Shown: piece after piece, positions 47,484-62,570 of the stretch
Numbering within the stretch: position 1 is the first letter of the stretch
Layout: each line of letters begins with the position of its first letter
NCBI GenBank assembly: GCA_032433765.1
Contig: JAVIAB010000092.1
Location: 103,770,564-103,834,563, forward strand
Direction of reading: 5' to 3'
Source: Megaustenia siamemsis
Taxonomy: Eukaryota; Mollusca; Gastropoda; Stylommatophora; Ariophantidae
DNA: 64,000 nt
Notes under the pieces: generated by a model
What the model was told of the DNA's origin: nothing
The model's database searches: none
What the model saw: the letters and a program-made list of their open reading frames with translations, nothing else
Made by a program: the position numbers and the translations under genes

Positions 47484-47838
47484 TACTATCTGGGCGACCA
47501 AGGCTGACTACAAATAGCGCATCTTTTATTTGTCTTTTACTCTAAGTCTACCTGCTTCTACCTCTTTTACTATATATATTTTTTAGAAGATATTTTGCAT
47601 GTTTTCATGTTTATATATATATATATATATATGTATATCCAAACTGTGTATGTCACCAAGTCCGAATTATGTTAATGATTCTTTATTTTAGGCTGTTTCA
47701 TAAGTTTCATTCTGTGCCTCTTTTTTTTTTCCACCGTTTACTATTCTTCTATAGAACCACATTTCCTAGATTTAGTTTATTTTGTTATCACATTTATATT
47801 TATGATTCTGTTCCTATATACGACTGCTGAATTTACAT

Positions 47839-48101
47839 TTTTTTTTTTAAAGTAAAGAGCGCCCGTCGCGCGCAAGAGGCGAATAAGGAATATGGTGTTA
47901 GTGACCATAAATTTTACAGATCTTCAGCACATGATTTTCGGGGTAATGTGGTCGGTATTACGTCCGTGCTGCTTTACTTTCCCCGAAAAAATCCGGTACC
48001 CATTTAAGGCTGGGTGAACCCTGAAGCCGTCGGTTGGGATCGAACCCTACCTCTTGTCCTTTGCAGTCCAGTTCACTAACCACTGAGCTATCGTGGCTCC
48101 C
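47839..48101 (-). mobile_element. SINE type 1 (B copy of 349-608)
   Basis: Same TSD gctgaatttacat at 47826-47838 and 48102-48114. Differs by a few inserted bases in the 3' part. Confidence 0.93.
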
Positions 48102-48281
48102 GCTGAATTTACATAACACCGTCTTATTCTTAGATTTAAACTTGCATAGTGTTTTTTTTTTTTTGTTTTTGTGTGTGCATGGAAGCACATTATTATTTGA
48201 AGAACATAATTCTAAAAATAATGTATATAATTTTGATCTTTCTATTATTTTCTTATCTCTTCTATTATCTAGTGTTTTCTC

Positions 48282-48932
48282 CGATATACTGGGGCCGGTC
48301 TTGTAGCACGTGCTTTCCTGTTGTGCCTGCTTAGCAGCAGTGGCATAGACTGATGGTGCCTATCTTGAGTTTTGAGTATATGTTCTGTCTCACTTCGTAG
48401 TGACATTCATTTAGGCGCAGTGTGATAACTTGGTCTTTCCTTGAGAGCTGATAATATCTATCCCTTTATTTATTTTAGATGGCCTTTTTTCCGCGTTGAA
48501 TGGTATTGACCTTTAATAGCATTCACTTTTTCATAGCTATCTAGATGGTCTTCTTCCTCTTATAGTTTCGCTCCTGCTTTTGCTAGTTTATTTGCATACT
48601 CATTTCCTTGAATATTGCGATGAGATGGTAGATCACCACACCTCTCTGGAAATTATGGCATAGCAGCACTAGAATTGTTCTCAGGTTATCTGGCTATTAC
48701 TGGGGGTTTCAGAGCTGTTGACACAGACAGTGCACCTGTTACTATCACCAGAGTATTGAACATGTTGCTTTTGTATTTGATGCACAGTTCTGATACAGCT
48801 TTTAGGGCTTCAGTTTTAGCTTTATAATTGCTCGAGAATTTTCCTTTTCGCTGGAATGAGCCCTTCCAAGAATGTCTTAGCCATAACTTTCGCTTTAGAA
48901 GCAATGGGTTATTCCATTTACTTGCATATTAA
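48282..48932 (-). pseudogene. RNase H relic (B copy of 790-1440)
   Basis: Identical translation of the preserved 72-codon frame at 48686-48904. Confidence 0.7.
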
Positions 48933-50697
48933 CTATGTTGCATCTTATATTAGCCAGTCGAATACCACCATTTGTCCAGCAAGCATTTTCTTTTAACGTT
49001 TTCAAATATAATTCCTACAAAAAATGTATAACCATTTCAGTGTATATGTGTTTTATCTTCAAAACCTATCTCTTGTAATTCATACACGTGTTTCTGTTTT
49101 CTTCTGTATTATTCTAATAAAAATATTAATGCATCATTATCATTTCCTCCCTAATCTTGGTAGTCATTTGGACACTCTTAATGACGTCTTCACAATTTTC
49201 CTTCAACAGTCACGATTACTAGTTGCTCACTGAGCTGTGACGAAGGTTAACCTTGTCCGTTTTTAGATGTCTTCCCATTGCTTTCTCTGTATGCCTTGTA
49301 TTCTTTTGCCTGGTACTGTTCGCTTTAAAATGATATTACGAAGGCCTGTAGATCATGTAATGTGCCCGTACCATTTTAATTTTAAAATGTATTTATAAGT
49401 GGTTATTATAGCCGTTAACGATTATAACATGATAATATAAATTGAAGGCAAGTCTAATTTTAACTTGATTATAAAACACGTAACCTGGAACCGTTAACAA
49501 GTTTACTGAAAGCGTTCAAGCTGAAAAAAAGCCATGTATTATAGCCATGCAATTATAACTAATTCTTCACAAAAAGTTCGTCCTTTAAATGTAATGTATT
49601 AGGTCATATTCGACAATGTATGTTTGCTTGAGTAAGTGATTAGATGGAAATTATATAAAAACGATAATATAACGAAGCAAACATTGAACATTCCCAAAGC
49701 GGTAAATCACGGAATGTGTAAAAACCGTGAATGTTATTACCAGAACATGTCTGGAAATTCGCTTGAAGACCTTCAGTGCTATGACGACTGCCGTGCAGAG
49801 TTTAAGAGAACTAAAAATGAGGTCCATGAACGTTGCATTCATGAAGATTTATACAAACACGCCAGCCTGCATTCAGAGCATGATGACCGTTCTCATTTGA
49901 CGCTGCACAACCTTCCATGACAAATGGTATTCTGCTTCAGTCACATCTGATCTGGCAGTATATGGGGAAAAAAAACCAGAAGCTGAGATTAATTGCTAAA
50001 AAATATATTTTTTAAAGTGACTTAAATAATTTATTGTGTATTTATCTACACGAGTATCACATTTATACTGCAGGCTTTCACAAATCATGTGCACATTGAA
50101 TACTTTGTGGTAAATTGCCGTATAAAATCAATAACAAATGAAGATCTTTCTACGAGAACACTATAACGATCAGCGTTGAAACTAAAATAGCTATCGTCAC
50201 GGCTTTTATTTCGCTCTTGGATGTACCGGGGTTTTTATTCATTCGCTGCGTGGTATGTGGGTCAGAGGTTTTATTTCAATCTCGATTAGGAGAAAAAAAA
50301 AAACTCTTAAAAGGCACTGTCGTGATTAGAAACAAGTTTTGGGTGCAATCGGTATAGCTGGAGGGTTAAAAGTGGAATTGGGAATTAATACGACGCACTT
50401 GACGATAACAATGTAATACGACGCACTTGACGATAACAATGTAATATTTTAGTTCGATATCCAGTGCTTGACTTAAACTCTCAGGGGAAGTGAGGGATTA
50501 TGAGACTGAAGAACATGGAAAAGGACAGTACAAAATGAAGCCAATAAAATGGTGACTTGTGGGAGATGCTGAGGAAGACAGCTCAAAACAGAAATTGTTG
50601 GAGAGTTAATAATCTGTCCTGTTTGTGCTGGCAATTATAAGAAATAATAATACGTCACAGTTTTCTGTATGAGAGAATGATACATATTTGTGGATCG
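48933..50697. other. No gene; 28-bp repeat twice at 50386-50441
   Basis: Counterpart of 1441-3203 with the same tandem pair and the same unproven Cys/His-rich frame (to 49920). Confidence 0.5.
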
Positions 50698-50797
50698 TCA
50701 TCATCATCGAGTGCCTTCTCCGCAACGAAGGTTGGCTACCATGGATCGCCATTCTACTCTGTTTCTTGCTTTGATAGTGCAAGCTGCCATAGATTGA
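50698..50797 (-). mobile_element. LINE family H fragment (B copy)
   Basis: Counterpart of 3204-3303. Confidence 0.75.
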
Positions 50798-50932
50798 AGA
50801 CAAATAATAATAAATGAATATTATTATAGAGGGAAACATCCGAGGCGATAATCAGCGAATCAGTTCAGAGGAAGAGGTATGTTTACAGCACTCGGAAAAA
50901 ATGACAAATAATCAACAACAGAAAAAAATATA

Positions 50933-51024
50933 GACCAAGGCAGGATCGAACCCGTACTCAGTGGCTCAGCGCCTTGCCACGAAAAGCCAAACGCTAAGGA
51001 ACACTGCCACTCAGCTAACTAAAC
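50933..51024 (-). mobile_element. tRNA-like SINE head (B copy)
   Basis: Counterpart of 3439-3530; boxes unchanged. Confidence 0.5.
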
Positions 51025-51093
51025 GACTGACTGTGTGTCTATATGATCGGAATTGGAGTCATCAACGATGGCTAACATCATCAAGTGCTACGA

Positions 51094-51560
51094 CGATCAT
51101 CATTTTCGAGAGGACGTGACTTACCGGTATATGGGGATAGGCGGCAGGAACAATTGAAAGCTATGCATGAAAAGCGTTCCTTGTTGCAGTTTCCTCACAT
51201 TACAAGTCGCATGGCTCTGTTAGTCACCTCTAGTGACTCGGGCAGACGGTGCTCGTAAACCTGAGAAGGCCGACAGTCTAAGGGCAGAATCCCCCTACAG
51301 AAAAGATCATCTGCTGCCTTGCAGGAAGGTTGGGGACAATCAAAGGCTAAGGAATGCAAACCTGAATAAAATGCTGGCTGAAATCGGATGCACTGGGCCA
51401 CTGGCGCAGAACACAGTGCAACGTTTTAACGGGTGTTCAGTCGGAGTGAATATGGCAGACTCTAACTGTGATGTTCTGTCTGTGGGGGCGATCAACACAC
51501 TTACCTGACAGCTGACTTCATGCGAGAGTCTGGGATCCTACTCTGACTGAGTCCTGATCG
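51094..51560. other. GC-richer block (B copy)
   Basis: Counterpart of 3600-4067. One base is missing near 51504 (cacttacctg against cacttaacctg in A), which shifts the plus frame and argues against strong coding constraint. Confidence 0.4.
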
Positions 51561-52444
<884 letters not shown>

Positions 52445-53934
52445 TATCTATGTTGTCTGTTAGCATTCTTCCCTCTTTGTTTGCAATACATCCGTTTCCT
52501 GCAGCTTTTTTGTCTGCATTAATCATTCTCTTTATTTCTGTGTGCATCTCTCTTAAGTTTTGTTTACTTTCCATAGTTTCGACTTCTAGACATCTTTGGT
52601 TGAGCCAGTCTTCTTTTGCCTTTTTGCACATTCTCCGTATTTCATTGTCAATATTCTTGTATCTGGCAGTGTTTTTCGCTTGTCTTCTTTCTTCCATTTT
52701 TCTAAGATTTTGTCAGTTATCCATTTTTGTTTTTTGTTACTTTCCTTTTTGGGCAAGGTGTTGCAGGATTTCTGCATGCTGTTTTTTATGCATTGCCATT
52801 TTGTTGTGACTTTTTCCTCAGAATTTTCTCTTCTGTACTGCTCAATCCCCTCTTCTAGCAGCTTATGATATGTGTTCTTTACTTGCACAGTATAAGTTTC
52901 TTTTACATCTTTCTGGTTTAACGTTGTTATATCTATTGGTGTTGCTGAGTTAGTTTTTTTGTTTGTTTCTCTTTAATTTGATTTTCATTTTTATCATTAC
53001 ATGATTGTGATCTGAATTAATATCTGCTTCTGGGTAAGTTTTGGCTTTCTTGACCCTGTTCCGGAATCTGTCTTTTATCATTATATAATCTATTTGATTC
53101 CTCTTCCTGTCTCCAGGGCTTTTCCATGTGTATAATTTCCCTTTCTCTTGCTCAAAGAAGGTGTTACATATTATTAGTCTGTTTTCTTCACAAGATTGTA
53201 TTAATCTTTCTCCTCTGTTATTCTTTTTTCCTAAACCATGATTTCCTATAATGGTCTTTTATTTACTTTTTCCTACTTTAGCGCTCATATCACCCATTGT
53301 AATCAGGAGTCTGATGATTTCACTTGCTTCATAACTGCGTTTAGATCTTTATAGTATGCCTCTATTTGTTCTTCTGTATAGTCTTGAGTAGGTGCGTATG
53401 TCTGTATTATTGCTATGTCAAACGGTTTTGCCTTCATTTTTAATAGTATAATCCTATCATTGTATGGCCAGTGGGTATTTATATATTTTTGTAGCTCTCG
53501 TTTTATTAGAATGCCTACTCCTCATTCATGTCCTGTTGTGTTTCCTGAATATATAAATGTATATTTATCGTCTTGTATGTATCCACTTTCCTTCCATCTT
53601 GTTTCTGATATGCCTAAGATATCTATGTTTAATCGCTCTGCTTCTACCATTAGATTTTCTAATTTTCCTTGTTGGTATAAGGTCCTAACATTCCATGTAG
53701 CTATTTTTAATTCGTTCTTAAAACAATAGTTAGAATTTCTCTCCTTGGCTTTCTTTGGAGTGTTACGTGATGAGGCTCCAATCTCTTTCACGTTGGTCTG
53801 CCATATTCGTCTTTCGTGTTCTGAATATGACTCATGTGTACCACACACTTTGCTGTTTTCGCTTTCTGGGCCGTTGATCATTTCTGATTCATTCGCCCCA
53901 TCCACCGACACAGACTTTTTATATTCGGGTTGAA
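52445..53934 (-). pseudogene. LINE family A endonuclease half (B copy)
   Basis: Counterpart of 4946-6435 with the same motifs and stops. One substitution (Lys to Glu in GTHESYSEHE) in the N-terminal frame. Confidence 0.9.
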
Positions 53935-54916
53935 CATAACCGGCGCGCTATTTTTTGTCGAACCATGTGCTTGACTATCGAACCGCGAACACACGACACA
54001 AACAAGAATAAATCATATTCCACTTAAATATCGGTAATCACAGTTTATCTACACGTCCGAAGTAAAATATACACAAAACGGGGAATAGCAACACATAATT
54101 TCATAACTCGACTGTCATGTAAATCATTTAAATATATCGGCAAGAGCCGAAATATAAAAACGACTACACGTAGCCGCATTTGTGGATGCATTGTAATAAT
54201 TTAGGTTGCAAGATAAGTATTAACAATCTGTTTCACTTATTTACTACTGTAAACACATGATGTTACAGTAATCAAAGTGTTCTTTGCTGTTAGTTATTAT
54301 TTTTTTTTGTAATAGGCAGAAGTAGCAACAACAAAGAGTTATAATATAAATGAAGCATGAGCAATATCACATCAAGTGCCTCTTTCCTTGATAAATAACA
54401 CAGGGAGTTTCACTTGCTCTCGATCCCTGATTTTACATCAGGGATGTTAAACTAATGGGTGGAACTCAGTAACATTATATACGGACATACCTTGGTGTGA
54501 GAGGAGCATGATGATCTCATAGCAAGTGTTGAAAGTAGACCTCATTAGCATCAAACCATACCTGCTCAAGTCTCTCCATGTAGCGGAAGGTTTTCACTCC
54601 AACGCGTTTATGAGACATAAAAAAGTACGGGCTGCCAGTCCCGTACAATCAATACCGTTTTGTCTAGCACTGATCATACATGTCTCTCTAATGCCAGGAA
54701 ATTATGTTCCATACATTTTCTTTATAGCCACCTTGGTATACATAAGACAGGAGAACATTACAGATATGAAACTGCTGCTAACACTGATCGTAATGGACGA
54801 CAAACATCACCAATCATGATACATACAGAAGGCTTAAAAAGATTTAGATCGTCGGGGCACGCTCATTAGTAAAGCAATCTAGTTTTCAAAATCAGAGGTG
54901 TCAGGTTGAAAGATTC
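53935..54916. other. No recognised gene (B copy of 6436-7417)
   Basis: Same possible LINE leader and AT-rich remainder. Confidence 0.4.
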
Positions 54917-55247
54917 TTCTTTTCTTTTTACGTTCGCCAGCTTTGACCTCTGACGAAGTCTCTAGAGACTAGGAACTGAATTTTGCGTGTCAATCCCTTT
55001 TTTCCTGGCAGTCGTGTGCACAGGGGTCCCTCGCCACACAGGCAGATAACTCCATTCTTCGGAGGTACTCATATTTTTTCCGTCCATGAGTAATTGACTT
55101 TTCAAGCCGGACCTGGCTGCTGAGACCAGGGGTGGTTGCCTCAGAGAGAAATCATAAATAAAAATCCAAACTGGTGCAGCCGGGATTTGAGCCCACAACC
55201 TCTCTGTCTCGAGGCCGGCGTCTTGCCTCAAGACCAACCAATCACCC
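54917..55247 (-). mobile_element. SINE type 2 (B copy)
   Basis: Counterpart of 7418-7748 with the same one-mismatch TSD. Confidence 0.85.
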
Positions 55248-55423
55248 GGTCGAAAGATTCAGATAATACTATACTCAGCTTATCAAACATGATTATCAAG
55301 TTGCTGTTGCATGGACATGTTAACTAAAGTGTACTATTTTCATATGACAAATCAGATTTACAGCTTTAGGAGGTAGATTTGTTTACTGCATTTAATCGTT
55401 GGTATAAATTTTTATGCTGAGAG

Positions 55424-55644
55424 AGACAACAGGAGAATTCCAAAACATGTTCTTCTATGAGAAAAAAATCAGGAAACAGAAAAAGAGGAAGACTTAAAGA
55501 GACACTGAAAAGAACATTTATAAAAGAATTAAAATTGGCAGTTATAGACTCATTAGATAAGATGGAACATCTCGCCCAGAATAGAAATGGGTGGCGAAAA
55601 ACACTACAAGCCCTATGCGACGTCTAATGGCGCAGGAAGGATCA
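55424..55644 (+). mobile_element. LINE family E 3' end (B copy)
   Basis: Counterpart of 7925-8145. Confidence 0.65.
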
Positions 55645-56186
55645 AGAATGTGTTTATTAACCATTCTTATACATTGAAACAGCACAGTATAGCTTCCAGC
55701 TTTAATTACGTTTTTTTTCAAGCTTTGGAAAATATTTATTTCCCACTTATGTCACAAACTTGATCTTTCGTGTTTGATTTCAACCAATGATTCTATGCTT
55801 ATAACAAGTTATTTTAGTTACATAATTTAAACAGCACTGTTAATATTTAATTTGTCATTGATTTGGTTTCAAGCCCTTAGTTGAGCCATCTATTAATTGT
55901 TCTCTTAGAGTTTCTTCGGTTCTTCCTTGCTTTGTTGTGCCACGTAAAGGCCTGATTCGGGAAACCACTTTCGTCGAATCTGAGCAGATAACAGATGTAC
56001 TTCCAGTGTCTTCTTCGTTTAAAGTTTGATGAATATTCTTATTTGGTTTCTTCTCTTATAGTTTAATTTGGTGTAAAGTCTCTCCAATTTTTTTTTAAGT
56101 CTTTCGTGACATTTATTTATGTGCTGATGGTCATTGAATGAAAAATATTGGCACTAAACCATATAGCACTAGATCACATTTTACTT
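55645..56186. other. AT-rich, no gene (B copy of 8146-8687)
   Basis: No supported feature. Confidence 0.5.
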
Positions 56187-56197
56187 AACTTTCTTAT

Positions 56198-58011
56198 CAT
56201 CATCATCATCATGTGCCGTACCGGTTGGCGATCATGTCCTTCCACAATCTTCTATCCACAGTGCATCCTATGAGTTCTGTTGTCGACTGTTTTCCATGCC
56301 ATGACACCAAGCTATCCAGTATTCTCTATCTTTGTCGTCCACGATCTCTCTTTCCTTTTATTTTGCCAGTTGTAACCAAGTATTCCAACTTTCCTCTTCT
56401 CATGATGTGCCCAAAAAATGTTGACTGCTTCTTTCTGGTGTTTTTTAAGAGCTCCCTTCTTGTGTTGGCCTCTTTAAGAACTTTCAATTGGTCTTTTTAG
56501 TTTTCAGGAACATTCACCATTCTTCTGAGAAATCCCATCTCTGTGGCCTCTAATCGTCTTTTCATTTGTTTGTCTATTGTCCATGATTCGTTACCATAGG
56601 TCAGAATTGGTTCTTTATAGCATCGATGAACTCTCTTTCTCATTTCTATTGACATAGATTTGTTCCATAAGATATTTTTCATTTTCTGAAATGCTATTTT
56701 GGCCTGAGCTATTCTGATTTTTAATTCTGTGTTGCATCTTCCATCTGATGTTATCACTGTGCCCAAGTATTTCAAACGTTGCACTTGTTTAAGATTTGTC
56801 TTGTTTATCTTTATGCTGCATGATGGTGATGATTGTTTCTTCGATATAACCATTACTTCTGTTTTCTTACTAAGACCTTTCTTGTTGCTTTCTTTTACTA
56901 TTATATATCATTTCTTGTAGCTCATTCTCTGTCTCTGCTATTAAGACTGTCATCCGCATATCGTAAATTAATTATTTATGTTGTGACCGTGAACTTCAAT
57001 TCCTTTTTTGTCTACTATTGATCTCATAATATATTCGCTATAAAGTGAAAACAAATCCAGCGACAGAACACAGCCTTGTCTGACTCCTTGTTTTATAAAT
57101 TGAAATTGTCCTGTTTGGTTGTTAATTCGTATAGCTGCTGTTTGTTGCCAGTACATGTTTTTTTTATGATTCGCAGATCCTTGCCATCAATGTTTAATTT
57201 CTCCAGCATATTTATTATTTCCACTTGCTTTACTTTGTCAAATGCTTTCGTGTAGTCTATAAAGCACATATATAGATCTTTCTTTACCTCTATAGATCTT
57301 TCTATCAATGTTTTTACGATGTATATTGCATTTTTGGTGCCCTTTCCTTCCACAAATCCACATTTTTCCTCACTTATTTCTGGTTTTATTTTGTTCCTTA
57401 CACGTCTCATGATGATTCTTAATAATATTTTAGTCATATGGCTCATGAGACTAATAGTGCGATGATCTACACAATCAGTGGCGCCTGACTATTTCGGTAT
57501 GGCTACAAAGATAGATTTTAGTAGATCTTCAGGTATGTGTCCAGTATTATACATGTCATTGAGTAGTTTTGTTATGACTTGTACTCCCAGCTCTCCTAAT
57601 GCATTTATCTCTTCGATTGTTATATTGTCGGGACCTGGAGTTTTGCCTCTTTTCATGTGTTGAATTGCTTCCTCCACTTCACTCTGCATTATTGGTGGTC
57701 CTGTGTCTTCATTTGAATTGTTTAATTCTGGTCTTTCATCATCATAGAGTTGACTGATATATTCTGTCAATCTTTCCATTGTCTTCTCCTGTCCCATTAT
57801 TATATTTCCTTCCTTTGATTTCACACATCCTGAAACTTTGACTTCTTTTCTTCCTGTTAATTCATTTAACTGATTGTGCATACATTTTGAGTCTTTCTTT
57901 TGTTGTTTTTTCCATTTCTTCACATTTCTGTTTTAACTATCCTTCCTTTGCTTCACTGCATTTGTTTTGGATCTCTTTGTGCAATATTTTGTATGTCCGT
58001 TTTTCTACCAC
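56198..58011 (-). pseudogene. LINE family A reverse transcriptase (B copy)
   Basis: TSD aactttcttat at 56187-56197 and 58012-58022. Compared with A, the frame from MSHMTKILLRIIMRRVRNKI through CFIDYTKAFDKVKQVEIINM (57446-57093) stays open. It retains the residues around SIEVKKDLYMCF that a deletion near 9781 destroys in A. Confidence 0.93.
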
Positions 58012-58265
58012 AACTTTCTTATACAATATGTTAATGCAAACAGTATACAAACAATCTGTTGAAATATATATAACCTTTAAGTTCTTGATATACGGTTGGT
58101 ACAAAGCAAACATATACTGTTTTATTGAGCAGTTTCTCTCGTCACGGAATTTTGGATAGACAAATGCGACCGCAGAATTAACATAATGCATTTACTCGGA
58201 CCAGCTCCTTTCTCCTGCACCTTCTGTCTTTGACTTAACATCAAGGCTTACTCGAATGTTGCTGT

Positions 58266-58470
58266 AAGTAAAGTGAAGTACCCCCGTCATAAAGCGGCGT
58301 ATAGGGAAATATGGTGTTAGTGATATATTTACAGACCTTCAGCGCATGATTTTTGGGGTAATGTGGTCGGTATTACGCCCGTGCTGCTTTACTTTCCCAG
58401 AAAAAAATCCGGTACCCATTTAAGGCTGGGTGAACCCGGAAGCCGTCGGTTGGGATCGAACCCTGTCCTT
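58266..58470 (-). mobile_element. SINE type 1, 5'-truncated (B copy)
   Basis: TSD gaatgttgctgt at 58254-58265 and 58471-58482. Confidence 0.92.
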
Positions 58471-58622
58471 GAATGTTGCTGTGCTATTTTTATTTTTGTT
58501 CTCTATGTGCTACGATCTCATGTAAGATTTTCCCAGTTTCTATCGCTCAGAGGAGCGCCATAAACATCCCTTTATCTCAGCACTGATCTTCCTTTTTGTT
58601 TGCCCTTTGGTCTGTCTGTCTG

Positions 58623-58623
58623 C

Positions 58624-58721
<98 letters not shown>

Positions 58722-58725
58722 GTAT
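58623..58725 (+). repeat. (CT)n-(TA)n microsatellite (B copy)
   Basis: Slightly different unit counts from 11118-11220. Confidence 0.97.
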
Positions 58726-58800
58726 GCTAATATACAGACAGCTTAACACAATATTAAATAAACGTGTGAGTATGATGGCGTAGTTATCAGTACACACATA

Positions 58801-59059
58801 AAAGTAAAGTAAAGTACTCCCGTCACTCCAAGTGGCGTATAGGGAATATGGTATTAGTGACCATAAATTTTACAAACCTTCGGCACATGATTTTTGGGGT
58901 TATGTGGTCGGTATTACGCCCGTGCCGCTTTACTTTCCGAGAAAAAAAATCTGGTACTCATTAAAGGCTTGGTGAACCGGAGGCCGTCGGTTGGAATCGA
59001 ATCCTACCTCTTGTCCTTTGTAGTACAGTTCACTAACCACTGAGCTATCGCCGCTCCCA
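58801..59059 (-). mobile_element. SINE type 1, full length (B copy)
   Basis: TSD agtacacacata at 58789-58800 and 59060-59071. Has ggaggccgtcgg where A has ggaaccgtcgg. Confidence 0.93.
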
Positions 59060-59353
59060 AGTACACACATAGGATGAACAGTTTACCAGCGGTTTAACTC
59101 AAAGTTACTAATAAAGAAAAAAAAAACCGATCATCACGGCTCGGGGTTCATCCATTCTGGGGAAAGGAAAACTAGACCAGAGATACCAGAAAGTAAAACA
59201 GTCTAGCGTTGTGCCGAACACACCAACAATAAAAGTACCGCTCGGGAAACAATAATATACATATGAGAACTTGAACAACATTCCAAACTGTAGCTCTTAC
59301 GCTTTGCTGAAAGTTAATTTAAAAATAAAGATAACATACTTATATATATATAG

Positions 59354-59591
59354 GGGAAAAAAATAAAAGAGCCCTATCTCGCCAGGTGACGTATAAGGAA
59401 TGCGGTGTTAGTGCCCATATTTTTGTAATAAACTTTCGGCACATGATTTTTGAGGTTATGTGGTCAGTACTACAGTCTGTGCCTCTTATCTTTCCCAGAA
59501 AAATCCGGAACCCATTTCAGACTGGATGAACCTGGAAGCCGTCGACTCTTGTACTTTGTAGTCTAGTTCATTAACCATTGATCTATTGCAG
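59354..59591 (-). mobile_element. SINE type 1, diverged (B copy)
   Basis: Counterpart of 11846-12082. Confidence 0.85.
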
Positions 59592-59706
59592 ATATATATA
59601 TATATATCAATATATCACGCACACTACATTATTTACAATGCAGCAGGTACATGTGCGTATTTTTCCCATCCACTAAACGAAAGGATCATGGGAAATAAAA
59701 GATGAT

Positions 59707-61665
59707 TACCAAGAGAAAAAAATCATACTCTAACTGTTTGGGTAGACTTAGAAAAACAATTTAATAAAGTTTGGAAAATGGATTAAAAGTCAAGATGAGA
59801 AGAAATAATATTTGGAAAAATGTACAAATGGATTAGTAACTACCTTGAAAACACAACATCCAGAGTATAAATAAATGGGCCGACCAACTAGAAAAGAACT
59901 CTGGAGCAAGGTGTTCCCCAAGGAGGAGTTTTGTCACCAACATTACTTCTTTTGTGCATAAATGACATTTCAGAGAACATAAAAAAAAAAGAGTTCATAA
60001 CTCCATATTTGCAGACGACTTAGCTCTATGGAGCTCTGAAGAATACAATGTGACAGGAAGTATCCGAATTTAGCAGACCTTGTTCTCATCGATAAAGTGG
60101 ACACGTGACTGACTAGTTAAAATAAATGAAGGAAAATCAACACACATTATTCTCCCTCTCAAGCAAACCTCAGCGCCCCAAACTAAAACTAAATGGTAAA
60201 AATCTACAACTGGACGAAAACCACAAATTATGTAGGCATAACTTCTGATCGACGTTTAACATGAGACACTCAGACAGAAGGAACTAGACAATGTGGAAAA
60301 CAAAGGATGGCAATCATGAAAAATTATCTGGCACAACTTGGAGAGCACATGCGAGTGAGCTAAATAGGTTTTACATGGGGTGAATGAGACCACTTCTAGA
60401 GTATGGTATTGCAGCATACAAAACAGCAACTAAGTCAGATTTCGTGACGATCAACATACTCCAAAACCAAGCAATGAGAAATTATAACTGGTGGTATGAG
60501 ATCAACACCTATGATAGAACTGGAAAAAGAAATAATACATTTGCAATGGAAGACAGAAGAGACACAAGGACTAACAAAAAGATGAAAAAATCATGATTGA
60601 ATCATCTCATGCACCAGAAAAAAATAATTATGACAATTATAGATAGAAGACTAAAGTGGAAAAAAAATTGTGGAATCAACAAAAGCTATGCAGTAAGCAG
60701 ATACAATAAACTATATGACACCAGCTAAACCATTCAAAAATACATACAAACCACTGTGGACAAAACTGCGTTTTACCGAGCTACTAGATAGTAATTCAGA
60801 CATATTGTATAAAAAAAAACAACCTAATTGGGGAAATAGAAGACGAATAACTCTAAGAAACACTACCCATACTTCTTCTGGACGCATGCCTATACAGATA
60901 GATCAGCAACTAACGCGTCAGAAAATGGAGGAGCAAAAATTATCATATACGTTAAAAATGTAGTACAGTAAACTTTCTGTTGGAACAGGAAAATATTCAA
61001 GTAACTTTTATACCAGAGGCAGAAGCTCTAAAATCTGCAGCTGAAACTCTCTTGAAGGAGAAGATTAAAGAAGAAAATATTGTATTTCTCACTGATGCTC
61101 TGTCAGTAGTTACAGCTCTAGGGAGTATTGGAAACGAAGACCTAGACGATCTAAATGAAAGACCGCATAGCAGTAGTCAAAGATTGAGAACTGTGGATCA
61201 GTGGATTCTATCTCTCTGCAATTTTCCTAGAAGCGAAGTGGCAGACAAGTTGGCAAAGGAAAGTGGTAAATTGTATCCGCCAGATACAATCACAAATTAT
61301 GAGGAATCAGAGAGGTTTGTCAAGAACAAATACATGGACACATGGAACACGAAACACCAGGGCTACCAGAAAAATGATGCATACTTTCAGTTCAATAGAA
61401 AAGAAAAAGTTACACTTTTTAGACTCCGAATAGGCCACAACGGATTGAAGAACGACAGCATCAACACTCTGATGAATGTGCCTGTGCAACATGCAAAATG
61501 CTGAACATCTGCAACAATCATGCCCAACATATGTTGAACAGAGAAGGCTCTTGTGGCCACCACCGGTACTATATCGGTACAAGCTGTATGGTGCCGTGAC
61601 CGACCTTGAGCTGACGAATGCTTCTTTGAACTTATTAACATTGACGTCTAGAGGTATACGCTGAA
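59707..61665 (+). pseudogene. I-like LINE family F (B copy)
   Basis: Same RT and RNase H motifs. MRPLLEYGIAAYKTATKSDF is open here (60384 on), while A carries a 1-bp loss at that point. The RNase H frame is 60980-61504, with four residue differences from A. Confidence 0.88.
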
Positions 61666-62570
61666 GAAGCAAAAATAATGGGTGCAGATTTTCTTTGGCA
61701 TTATCTGATAATAAATAATATAGCAGCTACAGAGGCAACGGGAGTATTCTTAACCATACTCCTCATACCAGATTTGTGCTATTAATTCAACACATGAACG
61801 CTAGTTCTGGACATATCAATAAGGTAAATATCACTGAAATGAACATTTTCAGACATTTTATAGAAGTAAACTTGAGAAACAGAAATTAGAAGCGAAGAAT
61901 TAAGAAGACAATTAGGAATTATTTCCGCAGTTGGTGCCTGAAGTAATGTTTTACATCATTAAATGATTTTTCCTTATGACAAGATAGAAAGTGCTGGGAC
62001 ATTAAGACAATCAACAACAAAAGCCACGAAAACAACAGACTGAAAGCCATTCTCCAAAAAAAAAGTGAAGTAGGCCGGATACTAAAAACTCGTAAATGCT
62101 ATAGAAAAGAAACCCAAAAAAGATATGCACAAGACACCAGCCTATACTTTCCCTCTTGACGCTGAAACGAAAACGTGGAAGGAGGCAACAGTAGAAATAG
62201 AGTTCTGGACCCAATGTTAGGTAAATAGGTTGATTGCAGTTAACATAGTTTGACTGCTGGCGTCTGGGTCACCCATCTAGAGATGACGTACATAAACCTC
62301 GTGACTATTCCACTTACCCTGGGTGGTCTGATAAGCAGACTTTTCATTTGATCAAGCCAGTAGGGGTCAAAGAGGGAAGGTAAACTCTGTCACACAGAAC
62401 AATGCCATGACGAAATTGATTGTGTAGCCGAAAAGTTCAAATGTCTAGCCACACAACATAAAAAAGTCAATTTCAGAGACAAAGAAAGAAATAGAAGTAA
62501 AAGAAGAAAAGATCTGATCGCCTCTCAATTATTAAGAAAACATGAAAATAAATCCATAATGGATTATCAA
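61666..62570. other. No recognised gene (B copy of 14161-15064)
   Basis: No supported feature beyond those noted in copy A. Confidence 0.4.
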